A stretch of DNA of 64,000 bases from Spirochaetia bacterium. Its GTDB lineage: Bacteria > Spirochaetota > Spirochaetia > Treponematales > Treponemataceae. The notes beneath the pieces are model-generated. The model worked only from the letters and a program-made list of their open reading frames with translations. It ran no database searches and was not told the DNA's origin. The stretch is from contig CAAGBC010000030.1 of the NCBI GenBank assembly GCA_900767955.1, forward strand, positions 107,268 to 171,267, in the 5' to 3' direction. Shown one piece after another: positions 25,634-34,894 of the stretch (position 1 is the stretch's first letter; the number at the start of each line of letters is the position of its first letter). The translations under genes and the position numbers were made by a program.

Positions 25634-26668
25634 ATGAACGAAGTTCTTTCACAGGATGAAATTGATCAATTACTCACTGCTATTTCCTCAGGGGATTCAG
25701 AGGTTGATGATTTTAAGCCTGTAAATGATACCAGAAAAATTAAAATATATGACTTTAAGCGTCCAGATAAATTCTCAAAAGAACAGTTGCGTACAGTTTC
25801 TAATATGCACGAAACTTTTGCTCGTCTTACAACAACAAGTTTGTCTGCACAATTAAGAAGTCTGGTTCATGTTCATGTTGCTTCAGTAGATCAGCTTACT
25901 TATGAAGAATTTATTCGTTCTATTCCAACACCAACTACATTAGCAGTGGTAAATATGGATCCTTTAAAAGGAAATGCTGTTTTGGAAATTGACCCAACAA
26001 TTACTTTTTGTATGATTGATAGATTGTTTGGTGGTCGTGGTGTAACTTCTGGAAATAAAAATCGTGATTTAACTGATATTGAACAATCTGTTATGGAAGG
26101 TATTATTGTTCGAATATTAGCAAATATGCGTGAGGCATGGACTCAAGTAATTGATTTAAGACCTCGCTTAGGGCAAATTGAAACTAATCCTCAGTTTGCA
26201 CAAATTGTTCCTCCTTCAGAAATGGTTGTTTTAATTACTCTTGAAACAAAAGTCGGTGATGAAGAAGGAATGATGAACTTTTGTATTCCTTATCTTACTA
26301 TAGAACCAATTATTTCAAAGTTATCTTCTCAGTTTTGGTTTTCTTCTGTTAGAAGAAGTTCTACAACTCAGTATTTAGGAACTTTAAAAGAAAAATTATC
26401 TTCTGTTGATATGGAAGTGGTTGCTTCTGTTGGTTCAATAAACTTGTCTGTTAGAGATGTACTTTCATTAACTACAGGTGATGTTGTGCGTTTATCTAAT
26501 ACTAAAGTGGGAGATCCGCTAACTCTTAGCGTAGGAAATAGAAAGAAATTTTTTTGTCAGCCTGGTGTCGTTGGGAAAAAGATGGCAGTTCAGATTACTG
26601 GCAAAATAGAAGATGTTACTGCGGATGATTTTGAAGAACTTTCCGTAGAAGGAGATGATTCATTATGA
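25634..26668 (+). CDS. fliM: Flagellar motor switch protein FliM
   Basis: FliM forms the middle of the cytoplasmic C ring and binds phosphorylated CheY. The 344-residue protein starts with the CheY-binding motif LSQDEIDQLL. A CheC-like middle domain follows (VSNMHETFARLTTTSLSAQLRSLV, DRLFGGRG, LTDIEQSVMEGII), then a C-terminal SpoA/FliN-like domain (VEVVASVGSINLSVRDVLSLTTGDVVRL-like region). Length is typical. It overlaps the following fliY by 4 bases, so C-ring subunits are made together. Confidence 0.97.
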   Translation: MNEVLSQDEIDQLLTAISSGDSEVDDFKPVNDTRKIKIYDFKRPDKFSKEQLRTVSNMHETFARLTTTSLSAQLRSLVHVHVASVDQLTYEEFIRSIPTPTTLAVVNMDPLKGNAVLEIDPTITFCMIDRLFGGRGVTSGNKNRDLTDIEQSVMEGIIVRILANMREAWTQVIDLRPRLGQIETNPQFAQIVPPSEMVVLITLETKVGDEEGMMNFCIPYLTIEPIISKLSSQFWFSSVRRSSTTQYLGTLKEKLSSVDMEVVASVGSINLSVRDVLSLTTGDVVRLSNTKVGDPLTLSVGNRKKFFCQPGVVGKKMAVQITGKIEDVTADDFEELSVEGDDSL

Positions 26669-27873
26669 GTGATGGTGCTATTTCTCAGGATGAAATTGAT
26701 GCATTACTTTCTGGTGTTTCTGTTGATGGATTAGATTCATCAGGTCATGTTATGGGTGGTCCAACTGCTCATATAGATACAACAATACTTCAGAAATTTG
26801 CTGATAGTTTAAAAGAACCTCTTGTTGAAAAATTAAATAATATGACAGGCGTTTCCTTTGATGGTGGTGCTGCTGTTGTTGAGTCTCTTGATAGAGATGG
26901 TTTACTTGCTAAATTACCAGAAGTTGTTGTTGCTGTTTATGCAGATTTTTCAACAACGCTGCAGGGTGATCATTTATATATTTTATCTCCTGAATTTGCT
27001 CAAAAACTTGTTAATTTAATCACACAGGAAGAAAATGCTGATTTTGATGAAATGGCTTTGTCTTGCATTTCTGATTTTGTTTCAATTCATACAAATGATG
27101 AAATTATGGAACTTGATAAGACAGGTAAATTTCCAGGTTTAGCATGTAATCCTCCTGAAGCAGTAAATAATCCAAAAGCAATGATTCGTGTTCCTCAGAA
27201 TATTTTTGCATTGTTTAGTTATACTGTTTCTTTTGATGGTCAAGAATATACATTGTGGGAAGCAATCGGTGGTGATGCTGCTGAAAAAATTGGTAATGCC
27301 TTGGGTGGTGGTGCTAGTTCAGCTCCTGTAAATCAGGGCCAGCCAGATGTTATGGCTCAACCACAAATGGGAATGCAAATGCCAATGGGTGGAATGCCTC
27401 AGATGGGTATGGCTCAACCACAGATGGGAATGCAAATGCCAATGGGTGGAATGCCTCAGATGGGTATGGTTCAGCCTCAAATGGGAATGCAAATGCCAAT
27501 GGGTGGAATGCCTCAAATGGGTATGCCAATGGCTCAAAATATGGGAATGAATGTTCCTAATGTTCAGACTTTACAATATCCTAATTTGCAAGGTTCTAAT
27601 TTAAGTGGTGAACAAGGAAATATTAGTCTTATCATGGATGTTTTCATGGAAATGACTGTAGAACTTGGTCGCACAAAAAAACAAATTAAAGATATTTTGG
27701 GTATGGGTGAGGGTACAATTATTGAATTGGATAAACTCGCTGGTGAACCTGTAGATATTCTTGTTAATCATAAACCAATTGCAAAAGGTGAAGTTGTTGT
27801 TATTGATGAAAATTTTGGTGTTCGTGTTACTGAAATTTTATCACCTTTGGAAAGAGTTTCTGATTTGCGCTAA
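26665..27873 (+). CDS. fliY: Flagellar motor switch phosphatase FliY, with methionine-rich repeat linker
   Basis: The 402-residue protein also starts with a CheY-binding motif, ISQDEIDALL. A CheC-type domain (about 30-190) and a C-terminal FliN/SpoA domain (about 315-402, DVFMEMTVELGRTKKQIKDIL...IVELDKLAGEPVDI-like) follow. This is the FliY arrangement of spirochaetes and Firmicutes, where FliY replaces or accompanies FliN in the C ring and may dephosphorylate CheY. The linker between domains holds three near-identical 19-residue repeats rich in Met, Gln and Gly (27352-27522), which is unusual. It is translated from the ATGA overlap with fliM. Confidence 0.95.
   Translation: MSDGAISQDEIDALLSGVSVDGLDSSGHVMGGPTAHIDTTILQKFADSLKEPLVEKLNNMTGVSFDGGAAVVESLDRDGLLAKLPEVVVAVYADFSTTLQGDHLYILSPEFAQKLVNLITQEENADFDEMALSCISDFVSIHTNDEIMELDKTGKFPGLACNPPEAVNNPKAMIRVPQNIFALFSYTVSFDGQEYTLWEAIGGDAAEKIGNALGGGASSAPVNQGQPDVMAQPQMGMQMPMGGMPQMGMAQPQMGMQMPMGGMPQMGMVQPQMGMQMPMGGMPQMGMPMAQNMGMNVPNVQTLQYPNLQGSNLSGEQGNISLIMDVFMEMTVELGRTKKQIKDILGMGEGTIIELDKLAGEPVDILVNHKPIAKGEVVVIDENFGVRVTEILSPLERVSDLR
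27352..27522 (+). repeat. Three 57-base in-frame tandem repeats within fliY
   Basis: Units at 27352-27408, 27409-27465 and 27466-27522 each encode M-A/V-QPQMGMQMPMGGMPQMG. They differ at only a few bases, mostly synonymous third positions, so they expanded recently or are kept alike by recombination. Because the unit is a multiple of three, copy number can change without breaking the frame. Confidence 0.93.
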
Positions 27874-27908
27874 AAAAAATAACTTAATTTTTGTGGGTGG
27901 GAAAAAAA

Positions 27909-28538
27909 TTGAGATATTCAAAAAAAGTATTTATTTTCTTTTTGATTTTAACATTGTGTCATTGTTGTTTTGCACAAAATACGACGACTCAAGAATCTTC
28001 AATTGTTGTTAAAGACTCCGAAGTTTCTGACATAGATGAATCATCCATATTATTAAATTCTTCTGAAAATCAAATAACTCAAGATTCTACTTCTGGTTTT
28101 TCTACTTTTTGGCTTTTTTTTCGCATGATTCTTATTCTTGGAATTGTTGTTGTTTGTATTTATGCTGTATTTTGGTTCATGAAAAAAAGTGTAAAAGGGG
28201 AGTCTGATGAAGATGAGCCTTTTTTGCGCAAAGTTTCTTCTGTATCTCTTGCACCTGGAAAAAGTGTACAAATTGTTACTTTGGTAGATAAAGGTTTTAT
28301 AGTAGGTGTTTCTGAAGATTCAGTAAATTTAATCAGTGAAATTAATGATAAAGAATTAATTGATGCAATGAATTTGTATTCTGATAAAAAGAAACAAACC
28401 CAAAAGCCTAGATCTTTTGCAGATGTTCTAGAAATTTTTATGCCACGAAAAAAAGATACAAATATTTATGATGATTCTTCTAAGAAATTTGCTGATATGT
28501 TGAATAAGCAAAGGGATAGATTGCAGGATGGTGAATAA
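27909..28538 (+). CDS. fliO: Flagellar biosynthetic protein FliO (FliZ type)
   Basis: FliO helps assemble the FliP ring of the flagellar export gate. The 209-residue protein starts with TTG at 27909, placed correctly after the GGGTGGG ribosome site; a TTG 18 bases upstream is less well placed. It has a signal peptide (LRYSKKVFIFFLILTLCHCCFAQ), a Ser/Asp-rich periplasmic stretch and one membrane helix (about 70-92, FWLFFRMILILGIVVVCIYAVFWFM). A small cytoplasmic domain with the FliO pattern VSSVSLAPGKSVQIVTLVDKGFIVGVSEDSVNLI follows. It overlaps the start of fliP. Confidence 0.88.
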   Translation: MRYSKKVFIFFLILTLCHCCFAQNTTTQESSIVVKDSEVSDIDESSILLNSSENQITQDSTSGFSTFWLFFRMILILGIVVVCIYAVFWFMKKSVKGESDEDEPFLRKVSSVSLAPGKSVQIVTLVDKGFIVGVSEDSVNLISEINDKELIDAMNLYSDKKKQTQKPRSFADVLEIFMPRKKDTNIYDDSSKKFADMLNKQRDRLQDGE

Positions 28539-28539
28539 T

Positions 28540-29358
28540 ATGAAGAAAAGGTTATCTTTTTTTGTATTTATTATTTTGCTCTTCACATGTAATATTACTT
28601 TTGCCCAATCTAATTCTTTTCCAAGGAATACTGTTCAAGGGAATACAGAAATGGGGCGAAATATTCGTCCTGTGGATGTTCCTAATGTAAATATTGAAAT
28701 TACTCAACCTCAAACAGGGAGAGAAGTTGCATTTTCTGTAAGACTTTTAATTCTTTTAACAATTTTAACTTTAGCTCCAAGTATATTAATCTTGGTTACT
28801 TCATTTTTAAGATTTTCTATTGTATTGGATTTTATTAAAAGAGCTTTGTCTTTGCAGCAAGTTCCTCCGACTGCTGTATTAAATGGAATTGCTTTTTTTA
28901 TGACAATTTTTGTCATGTGGCCTACTTTTTCTACAATGTATGAAAAATCTTTTAAACCGTTAGCAGATGGAACTATTGGTATTGAAGAAGCGTATAAAGA
29001 AGCTGAATCTCCTATTCGTGTTTTTATGTATAGTCAGATGTCTGAGGATACAAGTTATATTACTATGTTTATGAGTATGGCAAAACTTGATAAACCTAAT
29101 ACTTTAGCAGATGTTCCTACTTATATTTTGGTTCCTGCTTATATTTTACATGAGTTGACTGTTGCTTTTAAAATAGGTGTTATTTTATACATTCCATTTA
29201 TAATTATTGATATGGTTGTAGCTAGTATTCTTATGTCTATGGGAATGATGATGTTGCCACCAGTTCAGATTTCTATGCCATTTAAATTAATGTTGTTTGT
29301 GTTAGTTGACGGTTGGGGACTTTTGACTCAGCAATTGTTTAATTCTGTTTTAAGATAA
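28540..29358 (+). CDS. fliP: Flagellar export gate protein FliP
   Basis: FliP is the main ring subunit of the type III flagellar export gate. The 272-residue protein has a cleavable signal peptide (MKKRLSFFVFIILLFTCNITFAQ). The family core follows: LLILLTILTLAPSILILVTSFLRFSIVL, QQVPPTAVLNGIAFFMTIFVMWPTF, VPAYILHELTVAFKIGVILYIPFIIIDMVVASILMSMGMMMLPP and LMLFVLVDGW. I prefer ATG 28540 to ATG 28528 because the signal peptide begins there. It is followed by fliQ after 14 bases. Confidence 0.96.
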   Translation: MKKRLSFFVFIILLFTCNITFAQSNSFPRNTVQGNTEMGRNIRPVDVPNVNIEITQPQTGREVAFSVRLLILLTILTLAPSILILVTSFLRFSIVLDFIKRALSLQQVPPTAVLNGIAFFMTIFVMWPTFSTMYEKSFKPLADGTIGIEEAYKEAESPIRVFMYSQMSEDTSYITMFMSMAKLDKPNTLADVPTYILVPAYILHELTVAFKIGVILYIPFIIIDMVVASILMSMGMMMLPPVQISMPFKLMLFVLVDGWGLLTQQLFNSVLR

Positions 29359-29372
29359 TTTGAGGGGTTTGT

Positions 29373-29642
29373 ATGAGTGTTGGTGAAATTGTTTCATTGA
29401 TGAGAGATGGAATCTTTCAAGTTTTTATTCTTATTGCGCCAGCATTGATTTCTGCACTTATTGTAGGTTTGATAGTTGCTATTTTTCAGGCTGTAACATC
29501 AATTCAAGAGCAGACTTTAACTTTTTTGCCAAAGTTGCTTATTATTCTTGCGGTTTTAGCTTTGTTAAGTGGTTGGATGTTTACAGAATTGGGAGAATAT
29601 ACAATCAATTTAATGAAAAAAATTCCAGATATAGCAAAATAG
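29373..29642 (+). CDS. fliQ: Flagellar export gate protein FliQ
   Basis: This 89-residue protein has two membrane helices (about 17-40 and 52-72). The family pattern is VFILIAPALISALIVGLIVAIFQAVTSIQEQTLTFLPKLL. FliQ subunits wrap the FliP/FliR core of the export gate. Length is exactly typical. It sits between fliP and fliR with short gaps. Confidence 0.96.
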   Translation: MSVGEIVSLMRDGIFQVFILIAPALISALIVGLIVAIFQAVTSIQEQTLTFLPKLLIILAVLALLSGWMFTELGEYTINLMKKIPDIAK

Positions 29643-29648
29643 TGATTT

Positions 29649-30449
29649 ATGTTTGATGTTATTTTAAATAAAGCGCCTGTTTTTCTTTTAGTTGCAGGAA
29701 GGTGCTTTGGGTTAATTTTTACATTACCTCTTTTTTCAATGAGAACGGTGCCTAATGTTGCAAAAGTTGCATTAGGTGGTTATATGGCATATTTTTTAAT
29801 GTCTTATGCTAATTATTATTCTTATGGAAGTGCTATTTTAGGTGATGGAACTTTTTCTCTTTATTTTATTTTTCTTTTAATTGGTGAAGTTTTAATCGGG
29901 ATTATTTTAGGCTTTTTTGTTTCTATGATTTTTGCTGCTTTTAGTACGGCAGGTCAGTTTTTTGCTTTTCAAATGGGTTTTAGTGCTGCAGGTGCCTATG
30001 ATGCATTGTCTCAAGTAGAAAATCCATTAATGGGGCAATTTTTTAATCTTGTGGCAATGCTTATTTTTATGCAAAATCATTGGTTTCAAAAACTTTTTTT
30101 TAAAGGTTTGGGAGGAAGTTTAGAATCATTAAATGTTTTTGACTTTATCTTAGGCCAAGAAAAAATTGTTAAGTTTTTGATTTCAGGATTGACAAATTTA
30201 TTTGCTGATGCACTTTTGATTGCGTTACCTATTATGGGAACTTTGGTATTAATAACAGTTTGTACAGGTCTTTTGTCAAAAGCTGCTCCTCAGATGAATT
30301 TGCTTTCTGAAGGTTTTCCTGTAATGATTTTATTGACTTTTATGTTGCTAGTAGCATTGTTTCCATCTATGTGTGACTTTTTTATTAGATCTTTTAATAC
30401 AGGTTTAACTGAATTAATAGATTTAATTAAAGTAGTAGGGGCTAAATGA
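29649..30449 (+). CDS. fliR: Flagellar export gate protein FliR
   Basis: FliR completes the FliPQR export gate. The 266-residue protein has about six membrane helices and family motifs in GRCFGLIFTLPLFSMRTVPNVAKVALGGYMAYFL, LIGEVLIGIILGFFVSMIFAAFSTAGQFFAFQMGFS and LLSEGFPVMILLTFMLLVALFPSM. Its stop overlaps the flhB start as ATGA, so the two are coupled. Confidence 0.95.
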   Translation: MFDVILNKAPVFLLVAGRCFGLIFTLPLFSMRTVPNVAKVALGGYMAYFLMSYANYYSYGSAILGDGTFSLYFIFLLIGEVLIGIILGFFVSMIFAAFSTAGQFFAFQMGFSAAGAYDALSQVENPLMGQFFNLVAMLIFMQNHWFQKLFFKGLGGSLESLNVFDFILGQEKIVKFLISGLTNLFADALLIALPIMGTLVLITVCTGLLSKAAPQMNLLSEGFPVMILLTFMLLVALFPSMCDFFIRSFNTGLTELIDLIKVVGAK

Positions 30450-31543
30450 TGAGTTTTGAAGATATTGACCTTCAGTGGTTTGCGGCTGAAGATGAAGGGC
30501 GTACAGAGGAACCTTCGGAACTTAAAATTGAAAGGGCTCGAAAAGAAGGTCGTGTTGCTAAAAGTCAGGATTTAAATGGTTCTTTAGTTTTTTTATTTGC
30601 AGTTTTAACTTTAATTTTATTAGGTAAATTTATTTTTCAATCATGTGCTGAAATTTTAATTTTCTTTTTTGAAAGAGTCCTTTCTAAAGAAGTAATGAAT
30701 TCAAGTTTAGGATTTGCTTTTATAAATTATTTATTAAAAATTGTATTGCCGATTGCTGTTGTTGGTATTGTTGTATGTGTAATTAGTAATATTGTTCAGA
30801 ATAAAGGAATGATTTTTAGCTTAAAGCCTATCACTCCTAATTTTTCAAAGATAATTCCAAAATTTGGAGAATATTTTAAAAATACTCTTTTTTCATTTAA
30901 AGGTGCTTTTAATATTATTAAATCAATAGGGAAAGTTCTTATAATTATTATAATTGCCTATATAATGCTCCGAAGAGATATTCCAGTTTTGTTAATGGTT
31001 ATTCGAAATGGTCAAATTTTAGTTGCTATTGGTAAAATGGCTGTTATGGTTGCTCAAATTTTAGTGATAGTTGCTGTAATATTTTTGATTATTGCTATTC
31101 CTGATTATTTTGTTAATAAAAAAGAATTTATTGAATCAATGAAAATGACAAAACAAGAAGTAAAGCAAGAATACAAAGAAATGGAAGGGGACCCTGAAAT
31201 AAAAAGTAGGTTGTCGCAAGCTCAGAAACAACTTTTGCAAATGAATATTCCAAAAGCTGTTCAAGAATCTGATGTTGTTATTACAAACCCTACACATTTT
31301 GCTGTTTCATTAAAATATGACAAAGATGTTGCTGATTCTCCAAAAGTTATGGCAAAGGGTGCTGACGAGATTGCTTTTCAAATGCGTAAAATTGCTACAG
31401 ATAATCAAATTCCTATAGTAGAAAATAGACCTTTAGCTCGTGGGCTCTATACAGATACCGAAGTTGGTGATATAATACCTGATGGATATTTGTCTATTGT
31501 GGCAAGTGTTTATGCTGAAATTATGAAATTAAAAAAAGACTAA
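30446..31543 (+). CDS. flhB: Flagellar export switch protein FlhB
   Basis: FlhB switches substrate specificity of the export apparatus from rod/hook to filament proteins by self-cleavage. The 365-residue protein starts with the conserved EDEGRTEEPSELKIERARKEGRVAKSQDL segment. It has four membrane helices and a cytoplasmic domain with the autocleavage motif NPTH at residues 281-284 (VVITNPTHFAVSLKYD). The conserved ENRPLARGLY motif follows. An added 10-residue N-terminus (MMSFEDIDLQ) is seen. It overlaps fliR by 4 bases. Confidence 0.97.
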   Translation: MMSFEDIDLQWFAAEDEGRTEEPSELKIERARKEGRVAKSQDLNGSLVFLFAVLTLILLGKFIFQSCAEILIFFFERVLSKEVMNSSLGFAFINYLLKIVLPIAVVGIVVCVISNIVQNKGMIFSLKPITPNFSKIIPKFGEYFKNTLFSFKGAFNIIKSIGKVLIIIIIAYIMLRRDIPVLLMVIRNGQILVAIGKMAVMVAQILVIVAVIFLIIAIPDYFVNKKEFIESMKMTKQEVKQEYKEMEGDPEIKSRLSQAQKQLLQMNIPKAVQESDVVITNPTHFAVSLKYDKDVADSPKVMAKGADEIAFQMRKIATDNQIPIVENRPLARGLYTDTEVGDIIPDGYLSIVASVYAEIMKLKKD

Positions 31544-31568
31544 TATTTGATTGCTGGGGTGGGGACTT

Positions 31569-33704
31569 ATGGCAAACGAAAATAGGGGAAAGGTACTCAA
31601 TTTTATACAACAGAATATTCCTGGTGTGGCTGCTGTTGTTGTTGTATTAATGCTTATTATTCCCCTTCCTAAGAGTTTTATAGATTTTTTTATGATATTA
31701 AATCTTGCTCTTTCTGTTATAATTCTTCTTGTTGTTATTTATACCCCTCGTGCATCAAGTTTTTCAACATTCCCAAGGATTGTCCTTTTTGCAACTTTAT
31801 TTGGTTTGGGAATTAATATTTCTTCTACAAGATTGATTTTAGTTTCTCCTGCTAGAGCTTCTGGTTATTCAAGTAGTCAGAGTGCTATGGTTCAAGCATT
31901 TGCAAATATTGTAACTGGTGGTAGCAATGTAGTTATTGGTATGGTTATATTTATCATATTAATAGTTATTCAAGTTCTTGTTATTACTAAAGGTGCTGGC
32001 CGTGTTTCTGAAGTAGCAGCTCGTTTTACACTTGATGCTATGAGTACAAAACAATTTGATATTGATAATCAACTTTCTCAGGGATATATAACTGAAGATG
32101 AAGCAAAAGTTATGAAAGAAGAATTACGCCGTGATATTGATTTCTATCAGAATATGGACGGTTCTTCCAAATTTGTATCAGGAAATGTAAAAGCAGGTAT
32201 TTTTATTACTGTAATTAATCTTATTGGTGGATTTATTGTTGGAATGGTAAATAACAATATGTCCTTTACTGATGCTTTGTCTGTTTATTCTGTATTAACT
32301 ATTGGTGATGGTTTGTTAAGTCAGTTGCCATCTTTAATGTTGTCTTTTGCAACTGGTATTCTTGTTACTGGTGATAAATCTGGTGAAACTCTTACAGATA
32401 AGATTAAAAAAGAATTTTCTATCGATGGAATTATTTACGAAATTGTTGGTGCTTTTTTAGCATTAATGGGAATTGCATTAAGAAATCATACGCAGTATTT
32501 ATTAGTTCCAATGGGTGCTTTGTTGTTTTGGTTTGGTTTTAAAATGACAAAAGCAAAAGAAGATAAGGAAATTAAAAGAAAAGCTGCTGAAGCTGCTGAA
32601 AAAAGTTCTTCTCAACAAGGTGCTGCTGCTCCAGAAAATGATGCAGTTGCTCCATTAGATCCTTTGCAATTGCAATTGGGTTTTGCTTTAATTCCGCTTG
32701 TTGATAAAGAAAAAGGCGCTGAGTTATTGGAACGAATTACAAGAATTAGAAGGGAGTGCGCTTTGGATATTGGACTTCCTGTTCCTAAAATTAGAATTAT
32801 AGATAATATGAGTTTGGAACCAAATGAATATGTTTTCCAAATTCGAGGTATAAAAGCTGGCGGAAGCAAATTGCGTCTTGGATATTATATGTGTATGAAT
32901 ACAGGACTTGTAACAGAAGAAATTCCTGGTGAAGTAACAAAAGATCCAGCCTTTGGAATGCCAGCAATTTGGGTTCCTGAAGAACGCAGAGCAGAAGCTG
33001 AACAAGCAGGTTATGCTGTTATAGATCCTCCAACTGTTATTGCAACTCATATTACAGAAATTATCAGAGGTAATGCTGCAAGAATTTTAGGCAGACAAGA
33101 AGTTGATATCTTAATAAATTCTGTAAAAGAAACAAATCCTATTGTTGTTAATGAAGTATTAAACGGTGATAAGGTAAGATTTACATACGGTGATATTGAA
33201 AAAGTGTTAAAAGGATTGTTGCATGAAAAAGTTTCTATAAGAAATATGGTTACTATTCTTGAAGCCCTTGCAAACTTTGGAGGTATTACAAAAAATACAT
33301 GGGAATTAATAGAAAAAGTCAGAGAAGCTTTGGGACTTCAAATTTGTTTACAATATGTAGATCAAGATGACAAACTTAGAGTTGTAAATTTATCACAGGG
33401 ATGGTCTCAAAAATTCTTGGATTATGCACAAACACCAAGTGATGGTTCTCAACCTTTTGTAGCTTTTGATCCTGTAGATGGAAGAAAATGGATTGAAGCA
33501 GTAAGTAAAACGATTACTTCTGTTCATGCAATGGGGTATCAACCAATAATTATGTGTTCTAGTATTATTAGACAATTGGTTCGTTATTCTATTGAACGAG
33601 AGATGCCAGGAGTTGTTGTTATTTCTGATAGAGAAATTTTAGCGGCATCAAATAACATAGGATTAGAAGTGCTTGGCGAAATTACAGATGAGGATGGAAG
33701 ATAA
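31569..33704 (+). CDS. flhA: Flagellar export protein FlhA
   Basis: FlhA is the large export-gate subunit that uses the proton gradient and docks chaperone-substrate complexes. The 711-residue protein has eight membrane helices in its first 330 residues. The FHIPEP-family loop is visible as GAGRVSEVAARFTLDAMSTKQFDID. The cytoplasmic nonameric-ring domain follows (LGFALIPLVDKEKGAELLERITRIRRE...). The ATG at 31569 follows a GGGGTGGGGA ribosome site; an in-frame TTG at 31551 is upstream of that site and is rejected. It is followed by flhF after 2 bases. Confidence 0.97.
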   Translation: MANENRGKVLNFIQQNIPGVAAVVVVLMLIIPLPKSFIDFFMILNLALSVIILLVVIYTPRASSFSTFPRIVLFATLFGLGINISSTRLILVSPARASGYSSSQSAMVQAFANIVTGGSNVVIGMVIFIILIVIQVLVITKGAGRVSEVAARFTLDAMSTKQFDIDNQLSQGYITEDEAKVMKEELRRDIDFYQNMDGSSKFVSGNVKAGIFITVINLIGGFIVGMVNNNMSFTDALSVYSVLTIGDGLLSQLPSLMLSFATGILVTGDKSGETLTDKIKKEFSIDGIIYEIVGAFLALMGIALRNHTQYLLVPMGALLFWFGFKMTKAKEDKEIKRKAAEAAEKSSSQQGAAAPENDAVAPLDPLQLQLGFALIPLVDKEKGAELLERITRIRRECALDIGLPVPKIRIIDNMSLEPNEYVFQIRGIKAGGSKLRLGYYMCMNTGLVTEEIPGEVTKDPAFGMPAIWVPEERRAEAEQAGYAVIDPPTVIATHITEIIRGNAARILGRQEVDILINSVKETNPIVVNEVLNGDKVRFTYGDIEKVLKGLLHEKVSIRNMVTILEALANFGGITKNTWELIEKVREALGLQICLQYVDQDDKLRVVNLSQGWSQKFLDYAQTPSDGSQPFVAFDPVDGRKWIEAVSKTITSVHAMGYQPIIMCSSIIRQLVRYSIEREMPGVVVISDREILAASNNIGLEVLGEITDEDGR

Positions 33705-33706
33705 AA

Positions 33707-34894
33707 ATGTATACAGAAAAACCGCTACAATCAATTACAGTAAAAAATATACAAGAAGCTCGTTCTGTTTTGTATGGAAAATTTGGACATACATATAATA
33801 TTATAAAAACAAAGCCAGTGTTAAAAGGTGGATTTTTAGGTTTTTGCCAAAAGGAATATTTGACAGTTTATTATCAAGTTCAATCAGAAGAAGATACTTT
33901 TGCAAAAAACAGAGAAGAAATTTTAAAGAAAACACCAACTTCTACATTAGAGTCTGTGTTAATAAAATCAGAACTTGATCAGTTAGATTCAAAAATGAAT
34001 GAACTTTTACAAAAAATAAATGACTCTTCAAATACTTCTTCTGAAACTCATAAATCTATTTCAAAAATTGAAGAATTGTTAGATAGAAATGAATTTTCAT
34101 TAAAATATATTAATTATATAAAGGATAAAATTAAAAAATCTTTTTCTCTTGAAGAATTAGAAGATTTTGATATTGTTCAACGCAAGGTTGTTGATTGGAT
34201 TGGAGAATCAATTAATATTGCTCAAGAACAAGTTTTTAGAAAGCCTTATGTAGGAATTATTGTTGGTCCTACAGGTGTTGGAAAAACAACAACTTTGGTA
34301 AAATTAGCTGTTCAGTATATTTTAAAGAACAAAGAACAAGGTCGTAAAGTTGATATTTGTTTTATTACAATTGATTCAATGAGAGTTGGTGCCTTTGAAC
34401 AACTAGCAAGATTTGGTGATTTGTTAAATATAACTGTAAAAAAAGCAGAAAAAGCAGAAGATGTTAAATTTATTTATGAAGAAGTAAAAAGTGCTGTTGA
34501 TGCAATCTTTATTGATACAAGTGGTTACAGTCCTAATGATGCAGAACATTTAGGTGCAATGAAAATGACATTAAGTGTTCAAGGAATGAATCCGGATGTT
34601 TATCTTGCAGTTTGTGCTTCGACAAAAGCTAGAGATATAGAAAATATTATGAGAAATTATGAGCCATTTGGTTATAAATCTGTTATAATTACAAAATGTG
34701 ACGAGTCAGAACAGTATGGAAATATAATTAGTGTTCTTTTTGATTCTCATAAAAGTGTTTCTTATATAACTAATGGCCAGCAAATTGCACAAGGTAAGTG
34801 TATAAAAAGAGCTGAAGTTGTAGATTTTTTAGTTCGTCTTGAAGATTTTCAAGTTGATAGAATACATATAGAAGATAAATTTGGAGTAAACTAA
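33707..34894 (+). CDS. flhF: Flagellar GTPase FlhF
   Basis: FlhF is an SRP-type GTPase that sets the polar position of flagella. The 395-residue protein has an N-terminal B domain (Lys-rich, with KGGFLGFCQKEYLTVYYQV), a helical N domain and a G domain. The P-loop GPTGVGKTTTLVKLA is at about residues 186-200, with DICFITIDSMRVGAFEQL and AIFIDTSGYSPND. A TKCDES motif gives guanine specificity. It shares one base with flhG (TAATG), as is usual for this pair. Confidence 0.95.
   Translation: MYTEKPLQSITVKNIQEARSVLYGKFGHTYNIIKTKPVLKGGFLGFCQKEYLTVYYQVQSEEDTFAKNREEILKKTPTSTLESVLIKSELDQLDSKMNELLQKINDSSNTSSETHKSISKIEELLDRNEFSLKYINYIKDKIKKSFSLEELEDFDIVQRKVVDWIGESINIAQEQVFRKPYVGIIVGPTGVGKTTTLVKLAVQYILKNKEQGRKVDICFITIDSMRVGAFEQLARFGDLLNITVKKAEKAEDVKFIYEEVKSAVDAIFIDTSGYSPNDAEHLGAMKMTLSVQGMNPDVYLAVCASTKARDIENIMRNYEPFGYKSVIITKCDESEQYGNIISVLFDSHKSVSYITNGQQIAQGKCIKRAEVVDFLVRLEDFQVDRIHIEDKFGVN

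Noticed and set aside
27319..27537. His-rich open frame antisense to fliY
   Set aside because: It is a shadow of the methionine-rich repeat (ATG read as CAT); no independent support.
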